Source: Parenemella sanctibonifatiensis (lineage in GTDB: Bacteria; Actinomycetota; Actinomycetes; Propionibacteriales; Propionibacteriaceae). From it: a stretch of DNA of 64,000 bases. The notes under the pieces are model-generated. The model worked only from the letters and a program-made list of their open reading frames with translations, was not told the origin of the DNA and did no database searches. Numbering within the stretch: position 1 is the first letter of the stretch; each line of letters opens with the position of its first letter. The DNA lies in assembly GCF_002250565.1 (NCBI RefSeq), contig NZ_NMVJ01000006.1, forward strand, positions 682,001 to 746,000. Direction: 5' to 3'. Positions 9,157 through 16,648 of this stretch are shown one piece after another. The translations under genes were made by a program, and so were the position numbers.

Positions 9157-10517
9157 TGCCCGACAGTGCCCGCGCCGACACCCAGCCGTCGCTGAGCCTG
9201 GTGCGCAGTGCCCTGACCCACGGCGGGCCGGCGACCGGACGTGCCAGCACGATCACCACCTTGATGGTGGTCGGCCAGCACGTGTTGGCGGTGGTGTTGG
9301 TCGCGATCGCCGTGATTCGCACCCTGCTCGCCGCTGACGCAGCTCCGCCTCGGGGTGTCGATCATGTTCTCGCCACCATCGCCTGCGGCATCGCGATCCT
9401 GGCCTGGCACACTGCCGGCACCTTCCTGCCGAGTCGGTTGCACAGCGGCAAGGTCACCGAACGGCTGGTGGTGGTGTGGCTGCTGGGGCTGGCGGTGGTG
9501 TGGGGGGTCGCCGTCGCCGTGTCGGCCGAGTTCGTCTGGGTCGCCTTCCTGCTCTGGCTGCTCGCCGGGCACCTGTTGCCAGTCCGGTGGGGCGTCCCGT
9601 TCTCCTTGCTGATCCTGACGGTCACCGCGGTGGCACCGGTGCTGCACCACGGTGGCACCAGCTGGGCCGGAGCCATCGGACCGCTGATCGGGGGTGTCTT
9701 CGCGTACGCGGTCTCCCGCGGCTATCTGCAGCTGCTGCGGGATGCCGATGAACGCGAACGATTGCTGGCCTCGCTGACCCGGGCCCACCGCACCATGTCC
9801 GAACTCCAGGACGAGCTCGCTGCTGCGGAACGCCAGTCCGGGGCGATTGCGGAACGGACCCGCATCTCGCGAGACCTCCACGACACTGTCGCCCAGTCGT
9901 TGTCGTCGATCCGGCTGCTGGCCCACGCCGGCGCCGGACGCAGCCAGGACCCTCAGGCCGCCACAACCCTGAACCAGCTGGAGTCGCTGGCCGGGGAGAG
10001 TCTGGCCGACGTACGCCGGATCGTCGCCGCCCTGGCCCCCTCGGAGTTGGAGGATGACGCACTGACTGCCGCGTTGCGTCGGCTGTTGGACCGGGTGCAC
10101 GACCAGTCCGGTCTGGCCACTGATCTGCACGTCGAGCCGACGGTGCCGAAGTTGCCTGCCGAGGTCGAGATCGCACTGTTGCGGACCGCCCAGTCGGCGC
10201 TGGCCAATGTTCGGCTACATGCCCGGGCCGATCGAGTGGTCCTCAGCCTGATCGATGCCGAGGACTCAGTGCGGCTCGACATCACTGACGATGGGATCGG
10301 TTTCGATGTCGCGGCCTGGGAACAGCGTGGCTCGACGTCGGGCAGCTTCGGCCTGCGATTCATGCGATCGCGGCTGCGGGAGTTGGGCGGCGGGCTCGAC
10401 ATTGAGAGCACCCCCGGCGAGGGCACGGCCTTGTCGATCCACCTGCCGATCCGTGCCGGCCACGACCAGCACCAACACACCAGCCCGGACATCCGCGCTC
10501 ATCAGGAGGGCTCATGA
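9156..10517 (+). CDS. NarL-family sensor histidine kinase
   Basis: Membrane kinase of 453 residues. Several hydrophobic segments fill about residues 35-190, followed by a coiled-coil signal helix around 195-235. The HisKA_3 dimerisation motif ERTRISRDLHDTVAQSL carries the phosphorylatable His242. The HATPase domain has the G1 box ITDDGIGFD and G2 GSFGLRFMRSR with ESTPGEGTALSIHLP. The classical N-box asparagine region reads ALANVRLHARA. There is no large extracellular sensor domain, so the stimulus may be membrane-related or passed on by the lipoprotein encoded just upstream. The stop overlaps the regulator start by four bases. Confidence 0.93.
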   Translation: MPDSARADTQPSLSLVRSALTHGGPATGRASTITTLMVVGQHVLAVVLVAIAVIRTLLAADAAPPRGVDHVLATIACGIAILAWHTAGTFLPSRLHSGKVTERLVVVWLLGLAVVWGVAVAVSAEFVWVAFLLWLLAGHLLPVRWGVPFSLLILTVTAVAPVLHHGGTSWAGAIGPLIGGVFAYAVSRGYLQLLRDADERERLLASLTRAHRTMSELQDELAAAERQSGAIAERTRISRDLHDTVAQSLSSIRLLAHAGAGRSQDPQAATTLNQLESLAGESLADVRRIVAALAPSELEDDALTAALRRLLDRVHDQSGLATDLHVEPTVPKLPAEVEIALLRTAQSALANVRLHARADRVVLSLIDAEDSVRLDITDDGIGFDVAAWEQRGSTSGSFGLRFMRSRLRELGGGLDIESTPGEGTALSIHLPIRAGHDQHQHTSPDIRAHQEGS

Positions 10518-11128
10518 CCAGCATCCTCATCGTCGACGACCATCCGGTGGTACGGAGCGGCCTCCGAGCCGTGCTGGCCAGCGACGCGATCACGGTCGTG
10601 GCCGAGACCGGCACCGGCGAAGAGGCGGTCACGCTGAGCCGAGAACTCACCCCCGACGTGGTGTTGTGTGACCTGCGACTCGGCGAAGGGATGGATGGCA
10701 TCGAGACCACGGCGGCACTGCGGGCGCTGTCCCAGCCACCGGCCGTGTTGATCCTCACCACCTTCGACCGCGACGCCGAGATCATGGGGGCATTGGAGGC
10801 GGGCGCGGCGGGATATCTCCTCAAGGACGCCGACCCTGATGACATTGCCGTGGCCATCGGCCGGGCGGCCAAGGGCGATCTGGTGCTGGCCCCGGATCTG
10901 GCCGACCGGGTGCTGCGGGGAATGCGGCGTCCGTTGCCCAAACTCACCGAGCGGGAGACCGAGGTGTTGCGGTTGCTTGCCACCGGCGTCAGCAACAAGG
11001 AGATGGCACGGGAGCTTTTCGTGACAGAGGCGACTGTGAAGACCCATCTGGCCCACATCTTCACCAAGCTGGGCGTCGACAGCCGTTCCCGCGCCGTCCA
11101 TCTGGCTCGGGAAACCGGCCTGGTCTGA
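10514..11128 (+). CDS. NarL/LuxR-family response regulator
   Basis: Partner of the upstream kinase; 204 residues. The receiver domain (about 1-120) has the acidic pair in ILIVDDHPVV, phospho-acceptor Asp53 in LCDLRLGEG, the switch threonine in LILTTFD and the lysine in GYLLKDAD. The LuxR-type helix-turn-helix (about 140-200) reads LTERETEVLRLLATG followed by SNKEMARELFVTEATVKTH. The overlapping ATGA with the kinase supports a single operon. The regulated genes cannot be deduced; such systems often control their own operon. The next gene is convergent, so the operon ends here. Confidence 0.95.
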   Translation: MTSILIVDDHPVVRSGLRAVLASDAITVVAETGTGEEAVTLSRELTPDVVLCDLRLGEGMDGIETTAALRALSQPPAVLILTTFDRDAEIMGALEAGAAGYLLKDADPDDIAVAIGRAAKGDLVLAPDLADRVLRGMRRPLPKLTERETEVLRLLATGVSNKEMARELFVTEATVKTHLAHIFTKLGVDSRSRAVHLARETGLV

Positions 11129-11159
11129 GCCCCGGTCCGGCGAGAAACCGGGTCGTGAC

Positions 11160-11936
11160 TCAGCGCCGCTGGGCGGTGGCGCTGGCGTACAGGCAGACGG
11201 CGGCAGCCGTGGCGAGGTTGAGGCTTTCGGCCGAGCCATACATCGGGACGCCGACGATGTCGTCAGCTTGGCTGGCAACCTCGGGCGGCAGCCCCCACGC
11301 CTCGTTGCCGAGCAGCCAGGCGGTTGGCGCCGCAAGCCGCTCCTCGACCTGGTCCAGCAGCGTGCCGCCACCATCGGCGGCCCACACCTGCAGGCCTTGT
11401 GCCCGCACCAGTTCCAACGCCTGCGGCAATGACCGATCGGTGAGGATCGGCAGGTGGAAGATGCTGCCAACGCTGGCGCGGACTGTCTTGGGGTTGGTCA
11501 ACTCGACCGAACCGGACGTCAGGATCACCGCATCGGCGCCGAACGCGTCGGCAGACCGGATCACGGTGCCGGCGTTGCCCGGATCACGCACCTCGGCACA
11601 CACCACGACCAACCTGGCGCCGGCCGGCAGGCCCTGGGCCACCGGCGTACGACACACCGCGACCATGCCCTGCGGTGTGACGGTGGAGGTGAGCTGCTTG
11701 AGCACGGCCGGCTCCACCTGCCAGCTGGGCAGATCGAACCGCGACAACTCAAGTCCCAGGTCCTCTCCGACCTGCTCCCGTGGGCCGACATGCCACAGCT
11801 CCTCGGCGGCACCGGCCCGGATCGCCTCGCGGACCGCCTGCGGCCCCTCGGCCAAGAAGCTCCCGGTGGCGAGCCGATCCTTGCGTCGGGTGAGCCGACG
11901 CACGGCGGCCAGTCGGGCCTTGGATGGTGCTGTCAC
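11160..11936 (-). CDS. TrmH/SpoU-family RNA 2'-O-methyltransferase
   Basis: A 258-residue SPOUT methyltransferase with an N-terminal RNA-binding extension (about 1-95) and the trefoil-knot catalytic domain. Motif 1 is DPGNAGTVIRSADAFGADA, motif 2 LLGNEAWGLP and motif 3 PMYGSAESLNLATAAA; together they bind S-adenosylmethionine and dimerise. It methylates ribose in rRNA or tRNA, but the target base cannot be read from sequence. It lies downstream of rplT on the same strand, the usual actinobacterial position, separated by a terminator-like hairpin and 123 bases, so it may have its own promoter. Confidence 0.92.
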   Translation of the reverse strand: MTAPSKARLAAVRRLTRRKDRLATGSFLAEGPQAVREAIRAGAAEELWHVGPREQVGEDLGLELSRFDLPSWQVEPAVLKQLTSTVTPQGMVAVCRTPVAQGLPAGARLVVVCAEVRDPGNAGTVIRSADAFGADAVILTSGSVELTNPKTVRASVGSIFHLPILTDRSLPQALELVRAQGLQVWAADGGGTLLDQVEERLAAPTAWLLGNEAWGLPPEVASQADDIVGVPMYGSAESLNLATAAAVCLYASATAQRR

Positions 11937-11986
11937 TGGGGTCCTCCCCGGAGCGATGGGCGTGGGTACGCCGCTGGGACGCGGAA

Positions 11987-12015
11987 CGGCCCAACCCGGC
12001 GAGCGGATTGGGCCG
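11987..12015 (-). terminator. Terminator-like hairpin after rplT
   Basis: CGGCCCAA at 11987-11994 pairs perfectly with TTGGGCCG at 12008-12015 (8 bp stem, 13-base loop). On the minus strand it follows rplT by 45 bases and precedes the methyltransferase gene. There is only a short T pair after it, as is common in high-GC actinobacteria. Confidence 0.55.
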
Positions 12016-12059
12016 ATTCCACAGATTCAAGCCAGCTGGTCCTCACGGACCGGTGGCGC

Positions 12060-12455
12060 TCAGGCAGCGGAGGCCTGCCCGGTCGGCTGACCAGCCGAGG
12101 TGCCGGCGTGCTTCTTGGCGAGCTCGACCAGGGCGGAGAACGCCTTCGGGTCGGTCACGGCCAGATCGGCCAAAATCTTGCGGTCGACCTCGACACCGGC
12201 TGCCTTCAGGCCGCTGATGAAGCGGTTGTAGGTCATGCCGTCAGCGCGGGCAGCGGCATTGATGCGCTGGATCCACAGCTTGCGGAAGTCACCCTTGCGG
12301 GCGCGACGGTCCCGGTAGGCGTACACATTGGAGTGGGTGACCTGTTCCTTGGCCTTGCGGTACAGGCGGGAGCGCTGACCGCGGTAACCCGAGGCCTGCT
12401 CCAGAATCTCGCGGCGCTTCTTCTTGGCGTTGACTGAACGCTTGACGCGTGCCAT
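12060..12455 (-). CDS. rplT: 50S ribosomal protein L20
   Basis: A 131-residue basic protein. It binds 23S rRNA early in large-subunit assembly. The N terminus [19 protein letters not shown] and the segment [16 protein letters not shown] are diagnostic, followed by [19 protein letters not shown]. It is the last gene of the infC-rpmI-rplT operon. The last 12 or so residues ([12 protein letters not shown]) extend slightly beyond the usual end. A ribosome site (GGAAGAGA) precedes the ATG. Confidence 0.98.
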   Translation of the reverse strand: MARVKRSVNAKKKRREILEQASGYRGQRSRLYRKAKEQVTHSNVYAYRDRRARKGDFRKLWIQRINAAARADGMTYNRFISGLKAAGVEVDRKILADLAVTDPKAFSALVELAKKHAGTSAGQPTGQASAA

Positions 12456-12561
12456 CGTCTCTTCTCTTCCTGCGTCGTGTGACGCTCACTTCGTGCGTCT
12501 CGGACGCTGTTGCTTGGGTGCCCGTGTCAGGGCCGGGGTGCTGCAGAGAGCTGCAGCGAGG

Positions 12562-12765
12562 TCACTTGGCGCGCTTGGCCAGCAAGCGGCGGGCCTTCTT
12601 CGCATCACCGTTCGCCAGTACTGCGTCACCGCTGAGGCGACGGGTGCGACGGCTGGGCTTGTGCTCGTTCAGGTGCATCTTGCCGGCCTTGCGGTGCATG
12701 ACCTTGCCCGTACCGGTGACCCTGAATCGCTTCTTGGCACCCGAGTGGGTCTTCTGCTTCGGCAT
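12562..12765 (-). CDS. rpmI: 50S ribosomal protein L35
   Basis: A 67-residue, lysine- and arginine-rich protein of the large subunit. MPKQKTHSGAKKRFRVTGTG at the N terminus and RLLAKRAK at the C terminus identify it. It sits between infC and rplT, 106 bases from rplT. The preceding 97 bases hold small inverted repeats such as CACCCTGCAGGGTG that may structure the intergenic RNA. Expression is expected to be tied to infC. Confidence 0.98.
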   Translation of the reverse strand: MPKQKTHSGAKKRFRVTGTGKVMHRKAGKMHLNEHKPSRRTRRLSGDAVLANGDAKKARRLLAKRAK

Positions 12766-12862
12766 TGCGCCTCTCCGTTTCGTCCTTCACCCTGCAGGGT
12801 GCATTTCATGCCGATCTGATCGGCAGGTCCAGGTGCCGGCCCGTGATGGCACCGGCGATCGA

Positions 12863-13546
12863 TCACAGATCGATGTCGGGGTCCATGTTGTCCGCGGGCC
12901 CCTTGGCCTTCTTCTTGACCGGTGCAGCGATCTTGCGCTGCTGCGGCAGGTCGGCCTCGGCCGCACTCGCCGCAGCCTCGCGATCCTGGGCGCGCTGGTC
13001 CTTCTCGGCCTTGGCTTCCGCCTTGGCCTCGGTCTTCTTGCGGTTCGGGCCGAGCACCATCAGCATGTTGCGGCCCTCCTGCTTCGGTGCGGCCTCGACG
13101 TGACCGAACTCCTCCACGTCATCAGCCAAGCGCTTGAGCAGGTTGAAACCCAGCTCCGGACGGCTCTGCTCACGACCACGGAACATGATGGTGATCTTCA
13201 CCTTGTCCCCACCCTTGAGGAACCGCACGACGTGACCCTTCTTGGTGTCGTAGTCGTGCTGGTCGATCTTGGGGCGGAGCTTCATCTCCTTGATGATCGT
13301 GTTCGTCTGGTTGCGACGCGAGTCGCGTGCCTTCTGGGCGTTCTCGTACTTGTACTTGCCGTAATCCATGAGCTTGCAGACCGGCGGGCGCGCCTGCGGC
13401 GCCACCTCGACCAGGTCCAGCTCCGCTTCGCGGGCCAGACGCAGCGCGTCCTCGATCCGCACGATGCCCACCTGCTCTCCGGCGGGACCGACCAAACGGA
13501 CCTCGGGGACGCGGATGCGCTCATTGATGCGGTCTTCAGTGCTGAT
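12863..13546 (-). CDS. infC: Translation initiation factor IF-3, ATC start codon
   Basis: IF-3 binds the 30S subunit, prevents premature joining and discriminates against poor start codons. The conserved protein begins [18 protein letters not shown], and the codon at the natural start is ATC (13546-13544), four bases after the strong ribosome site GGAGG; no ATG or GTG is available nearby. Rare AUU/AUC starts are the known basis of IF-3 self-control. [17 protein letters not shown] and [13 protein letters not shown] are hallmark segments. After about residue 170 the C terminus carries a charged extension rich in Lys, Ala and Glu, common in actinobacterial IF-3. 227 residues from this start. Confidence 0.96.
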   Translation of the reverse strand: MSTEDRINERIRVPEVRLVGPAGEQVGIVRIEDALRLAREAELDLVEVAPQARPPVCKLMDYGKYKYENAQKARDSRRNQTNTIIKEMKLRPKIDQHDYDTKKGHVVRFLKGGDKVKITIMFRGREQSRPELGFNLLKRLADDVEEFGHVEAAPKQEGRNMLMVLGPNRKKTEAKAEAKAEKDQRAQDREAAASAAEADLPQQRKIAAPVKKKAKGPADNMDPDIDL

Positions 13547-13575
13547 GCTTCCTCCAAGAAGTGAGTGATGCTGAG

Positions 13576-13610
13576 CAGAAACAACAAACGGCCCCCGCCA
13601 TCGGAGGCCG
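13576..13610 (-). terminator. Attenuator-like intrinsic terminator in the infC leader
   Basis: On the minus strand, an 8-bp stem (13610-13603 with 13596-13589, loop 13602-13597) is followed directly by a T-rich tract TTTGTTGTTTCTG and lies 30 bases before the infC start codon. It is downstream of the probable infC promoter, so it would act as a conditional terminator of the infC-rpmI-rplT operon. It could also end read-through from the upstream SseB-like gene. Confidence 0.6.
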
Positions 13611-13629
13611 CAACCGTCAGCACACAGAC

Positions 13630-13650
13630 ACGCATCAACAACAGATGCGT
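13630..13650 (-). promoter_or_regulatory. Perfect hairpin in the infC leader
   Basis: ACGCATC (minus strand 13650-13644) pairs perfectly with GATGCGT (13636-13630) around a 7-base loop, about 20 bases before the attenuator-like terminator. It overlaps an ATG at 13653 of an open frame beginning [12 protein letters not shown]. It may compete with or time the terminator hairpin; this is inferred. Confidence 0.4.
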
Positions 13651-13740
13651 CATGGTGACGACCTGACCGCCAGGATGTCCCGCAGGCAGGTGGGAGCAGA
13701 CTCCGCTTGTGAGGATTCGTTGGTCGAATCTCGCCAGTCA

Positions 13741-13770
13741 AGACTAGCTCACAGATGAGGTGAACACCAA
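13741..13770 (-). promoter_or_regulatory. Probable promoter of infC-rpmI-rplT
   Basis: On the minus strand TTGGTG (13770-13765) and TAGTCT (13746-13741) are separated by 18 bases, a good sigma-70-type pair. Transcription would begin near 13734, giving a leader of about 190 bases before infC. Confidence 0.5.
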
Positions 13771-13777
13771 TCCGGCC

Positions 13778-14254
13778 TCAGCCCGACAGCCAGCCGAACT
13801 GGCCGTCCTCCAACTCCACCAGCCGCTGTCCCGCAGCCAGCGCCGTCACCACCTGGGGCACCAACTCCAGGGCCACCGGTCCGGCCGGGTCCACCACCAC
13901 GGTCACCGCTCCGCCGCCGTCGGCCTCCCACTGCTGAGCGGTCCGCGCCACCTCGTCGATGGTGCACTGCACCGGCCGGGCATCGGCCTGCCACGCCTGC
14001 AGCGAATCCAGCCCGGTGAAGGTCATCAGCGCACGACGACCGTCGGGAAAGACGACCAACGGCGTACCGGGCTCGTCATGGATGCCGGGCTCGGAGGACT
14101 CCTGGGGCACCACCGGGAGCAACAACCGGGCCAGTCCCAGTCCGGCGCAACAACGCAGGTACGCCCGTTGGTCGGCTGTCGCCGCGGCAATCAGGCCGCG
14201 CAGGTGGGGATCCGGGGCACCGTCGTCATCCCGGGGAAATCGCTGATGGCGCAC
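13778..14254 (-). CDS. SseB-like protein
   Basis: A 158-residue acidic cytoplasmic protein resembling the SseB family: LLLPVVP near residue 46, TPLVVFPDGRRALMTFTG in the middle and LELVPQVVTALAAGQRLVELE towards the end. The family is common beside infC in actinobacteria, where its role is not established. The start is one base after the stop of the upstream membrane-protein gene, so they are probably co-translated. No catalytic motif was recognised. Confidence 0.7.
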   Translation of the reverse strand: MRHQRFPRDDDGAPDPHLRGLIAAATADQRAYLRCCAGLGLARLLLPVVPQESSEPGIHDEPGTPLVVFPDGRRALMTFTGLDSLQAWQADARPVQCTIDEVARTAQQWEADGGGAVTVVVDPAGPVALELVPQVVTALAAGQRLVELEDGQFGWLSG

Positions 14255-14255
14255 G

Positions 14256-14774
14256 TCACTCGATGCCGCGCTTCTTCAGCAGCGCCTCGATCTCGTCGAA
14301 GTCGTCGCCTGCCGAACCACCCTGCTGGGGCGGCGGGGCGGCCGAGCCGCGACCGGCATTGGCACCGGCCTTGCCTTGCGGGCTGGCCTGCCCAGCGCTC
14401 ACCTGACGCTGGTCCTGCTTCTTGTCGACCTTGGGCTGCTTGGCCTGCTTGGGCTGCCGGCCCTGCTGGCGCTTCGCAATGAACGGCCCGACCACCGCGA
14501 GCACCACTGCTACGGCCAGCACGATCAGACCGGCATTCACCATCGGGGTGATCACGAAGTCGGAGAAGAACCGCACCAGAGCGACGATGCCGTCCCACAG
14601 CAACTGCAGAACACCGATCAGCCACAACCCCAACGGCAGCAGGCTGAGCCCCAACGTCAGCAGGATCTGACCGATCGGGCGCGCGCTACGACTCCAGATC
14701 AGCGCCGAGGCGGCGATCCCGATGACCACGAATCCAATGGCGACCGGCAGCAGGACGGTGTCGGGATACTCCAT
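14256..14774 (-). CDS. Small membrane protein of unknown function
   Basis: 172 residues with three hydrophobic stretches (about 8-27, 36-62 and 78-98) and a long, charged, low-complexity cytoplasmic tail rich in Lys, Gln, Gly and Ala ending DDFDEIEALLKKRGIE. I do not recognise the family. The terminal amphipathic helix (DEIEALLKKRG) looks like a docking motif. It is followed at one base by the SseB-like gene. A TAGGGT -10 element six bases before the ATG predicts a leaderless transcript whose promoter lies inside the end of the preceding PH-domain gene. Confidence 0.75.
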   Translation of the reverse strand: MEYPDTVLLPVAIGFVVIGIAASALIWSRSARPIGQILLTLGLSLLPLGLWLIGVLQLLWDGIVALVRFFSDFVITPMVNAGLIVLAVAVVLAVVGPFIAKRQQGRQPKQAKQPKVDKKQDQRQVSAGQASPQGKAGANAGRGSAAPPPQQGGSAGDDFDEIEALLKKRGIE

Positions 14775-14780
14775 GGACCC

Positions 14781-14786
14781 ACCCTA
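14781..14786 (-). promoter_or_regulatory. -10 element TAGGGT of a leaderless gene
   Basis: On the minus strand TAGGGT ends six bases before the ATG at 14774; it overlaps the stop region of the preceding gene. There is no ribosome site in front of that ATG. Confidence 0.5.
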
Positions 14787-15296
14787 CTCGTCGTGGTGCC
14801 GCTTGGTGGGGAGATCCTCAGGCGCGGCCGGCCCCGTCGGCGCGGCCCCGGACTGGTGCCACAGCCGGGTGAGCCCAGCCATCCCCCGTTGGGACCGCTC
14901 TCCCTCGGTCGACAGCACGCCCAGCATCGTCAGGGCTCCGGTGTGGTGGCGGCCCAACAGCGCCGGATCGACCACGCAGACACCGAAGGAGTCGTGTCGC
15001 GACATCCTCAGCGCGACCACCTCATCCCAAGGGAACTGGTGTCGTCGCCAGCCGTTGCGGATGGTGATCCCGTGGTGGTCCCCCACCGCGCTCGAGCCGG
15101 CCAGGAACCACAGCGCGACCAGCAGCACTGCCAGAAACAGCAGCAGGGTGAGGATCTGCGGGAGGGTGAACAGGGCACGGGTCTCGGGCGCCATGCCGAA
15201 CCAGAACAGCAACGAACCGGCCACCAGCGCCACGGTGGTGACCGCTGCGACGATGATCAGCCCACGAGGGCGGATGACGACCCGATCGGCAGCCAT
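14784..15296 (-). CDS. PH-domain membrane protein
   Basis: A 170-residue protein. An N-terminal cytoplasmic stretch RVVIRPRG leads into two adjacent transmembrane segments (about 12-34 and 44-66), then a bacterial PH-like domain with ITIRNGWRRHQFPWDEVVAL, the W-E-V signature typical of this group. A proline-rich tail follows. The ATG at 15296 was chosen over an upstream frame that runs into hisG. Such genes often follow hisG in actinobacteria; their function is unknown. Confidence 0.72.
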   Translation of the reverse strand: MAADRVVIRPRGLIIVAAVTTVALVAGSLLFWFGMAPETRALFTLPQILTLLLFLAVLLVALWFLAGSSAVGDHHGITIRNGWRRHQFPWDEVVALRMSRHDSFGVCVVDPALLGRHHTGALTMLGVLSTEGERSQRGMAGLTRLWHQSGAAPTGPAAPEDLPTKRHHDE

Positions 15297-15313
15297 CGCC
15301 GGTTCGCCCTCCC

Positions 15314-16165
15314 TCACAGCCTGGACGCGGCGATGTCGCTCACCAGGATCGCTCGCGCCCCGGCGTCCCACAGCGCGTCCATGGTGCGGTGGGCCTCGCC
15401 GCGCTCGACCATCGCGCGTACGGCGACCCAGCCGTCCTTGGCCAGCTTCGACACGGTCGGCGCATCCAGGCCGGGCGCCACCGCGGTCGTCGCGGCCAGC
15501 TGGTCCTCGGCGACGTTGTAGTCGAGCATCACGTAGTTGCGTGCCACCAGCACACCCGCCAGCCGGCGTTCCAGCAGCTCCAGGCCGGCGCGGGGCGCCT
15601 CGCCGCGTTCGATGAGCACGGCCTCGGACTGCAGCAGCGGGTCGCCGAACAGTTCCAGCCCGGCCCGCCGCAGCGTGGTCCCGGTCTCCACCACATCAGC
15701 GATGACATCTGCCACGCCCAGCCGGATCGCCGATTCGACGGCCCCGTCGAGCCGGATCAGTCGGGCCTCGACGCCGTGTTCGGCCAGATGGGAGGCCACC
15801 AGCCCCGGGTAGGAGCAGGCGATGCGTACGCCCTGCAGCTTTGCCAGGTCCCAGCTCTCGTTGGCCGGAGCGGCGAAACGGAACTTGCTGCGTCCAAAAC
15901 CCAGCGGCATCACCTCACGGGCATTGGCGCCGGAGTCGAGCAGCATGTCACGGCCGGTGATGCCCAGGTCGAGCGTGCCCTCGCCCACGTACACCGCGAT
16001 GTCGCGGGGGCGCAGGTAGTAGAACTCGACCCCGTTGGCCGGGTCCGCCAACACCAAGTCCTTCGTGTCGGTGCGCTGACGGAAGCCCGCCTCACGCAAC
16101 ATCTGGGCAGCAGCCTCCGACAGGGAGCCCTTGTTGGGCACGGCAATCTTGATCAGGTCAGTCAT
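15314..16165 (-). CDS. hisG: ATP phosphoribosyltransferase HisG (long form)
   Basis: Catalyses the first step of histidine synthesis, joining ATP and PRPP to phosphoribosyl-ATP. 283 residues, so the hexameric long form that carries its own regulatory ACT-like domain. Recognisable parts are IAVPNKGSLSEAA, YLRPRDIAVYVGEG, LDLGITGRDML, and the PRPP-binding segment ADVIADVVETGTTLRRAGLE. The C-terminal part from about residue 210 (MLDYNVAEDQL) is the histidine-sensing domain. The gene follows hisE by 19 bases; the two first-step enzymes are thus expressed together, away from the other his genes. Confidence 0.97.
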   Translation of the reverse strand: MTDLIKIAVPNKGSLSEAAAQMLREAGFRQRTDTKDLVLADPANGVEFYYLRPRDIAVYVGEGTLDLGITGRDMLLDSGANAREVMPLGFGRSKFRFAAPANESWDLAKLQGVRIACSYPGLVASHLAEHGVEARLIRLDGAVESAIRLGVADVIADVVETGTTLRRAGLELFGDPLLQSEAVLIERGEAPRAGLELLERRLAGVLVARNYVMLDYNVAEDQLAATTAVAPGLDAPTVSKLAKDGWVAVRAMVERGEAHRTMDALWDAGARAILVSDIAASRL

Positions 16166-16184
16166 GGTTTCCGTCCTGCACGCC

Positions 16185-16451
16185 TCAGAGGTGGGCGTAC
16201 ACATCCTCCAGGTCCAGGTCCAGGGCGATCATCATGGTCTGCAGGTGATAGAGCAGCTGGCTGATCTCCTCAGCTGCCTCCTCCCGGCTCTCGTACTCGG
16301 CGGCCATCCAGACCTCTGCGGCTTCCTCGACGACCTTCTTGCCGATGGCATGCACGCCGGCGTCCAGCCGCGCCACCGTCCCGGATCCCTCCGGACGGTC
16401 CTGCTTGATGCGCTGCAGCTCCGCGAAGAGCTCCTCGAACGACTTGGCCAC
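16185..16451 (-). CDS. hisE: Phosphoribosyl-ATP pyrophosphatase HisE
   Basis: Hydrolyses PR-ATP to PR-AMP, the second step of histidine synthesis. 88 residues, an all-alpha MazG-like fold. Metal-binding acidic residues lie in [15 protein letters not shown] and [14 protein letters not shown]. The GTG at 16451 has the ribosome site GAGAGGA and gives the usual length. An in-frame GTG at 16517 lies six bases after a TAGGCT -10 element and could give a 110-residue leaderless form, but those extra residues (proline- and arginine-rich) are not a family feature; the -10 may simply define the 5' end of the mRNA. Confidence 0.94.
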   Translation of the reverse strand: MAKSFEELFAELQRIKQDRPEGSGTVARLDAGVHAIGKKVVEEAAEVWMAAEYESREEAAEEISQLLYHLQTMMIALDLDLEDVYAHL

Positions 16452-16648
16452 GACATCCTCTCTCGGCGGCGGACGAGACCGGCCGGCCCCACCTCGACGG
16501 CCCGGGCAGCCGGGCACGGCTCCAGCCTATTGCTTCGGCTGCCTCGGTCGCCTCCCCGTTCAGCCACCAGATGGTGCCGTCCGCACCCCCTGCCCGGTCG
16601 TCAGACCCTGGCGTTAGGCTCACAGCACTACACCTTCAGGAGGCAACC

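Noticed and set aside
13282-13653. Leucine-rich frame MTHLLLM... as a leader-peptide gene of infC
   Set aside because: It overlaps infC out of frame for about 260 bases, unlike a real leader peptide; kept only as an open point in the infC finding.
16452-16517. N-terminal extension of HisE from GTG 16517
   Set aside because: A -10 lies six bases upstream, but the extra residues are not family-like and a ribosome site supports 16451.
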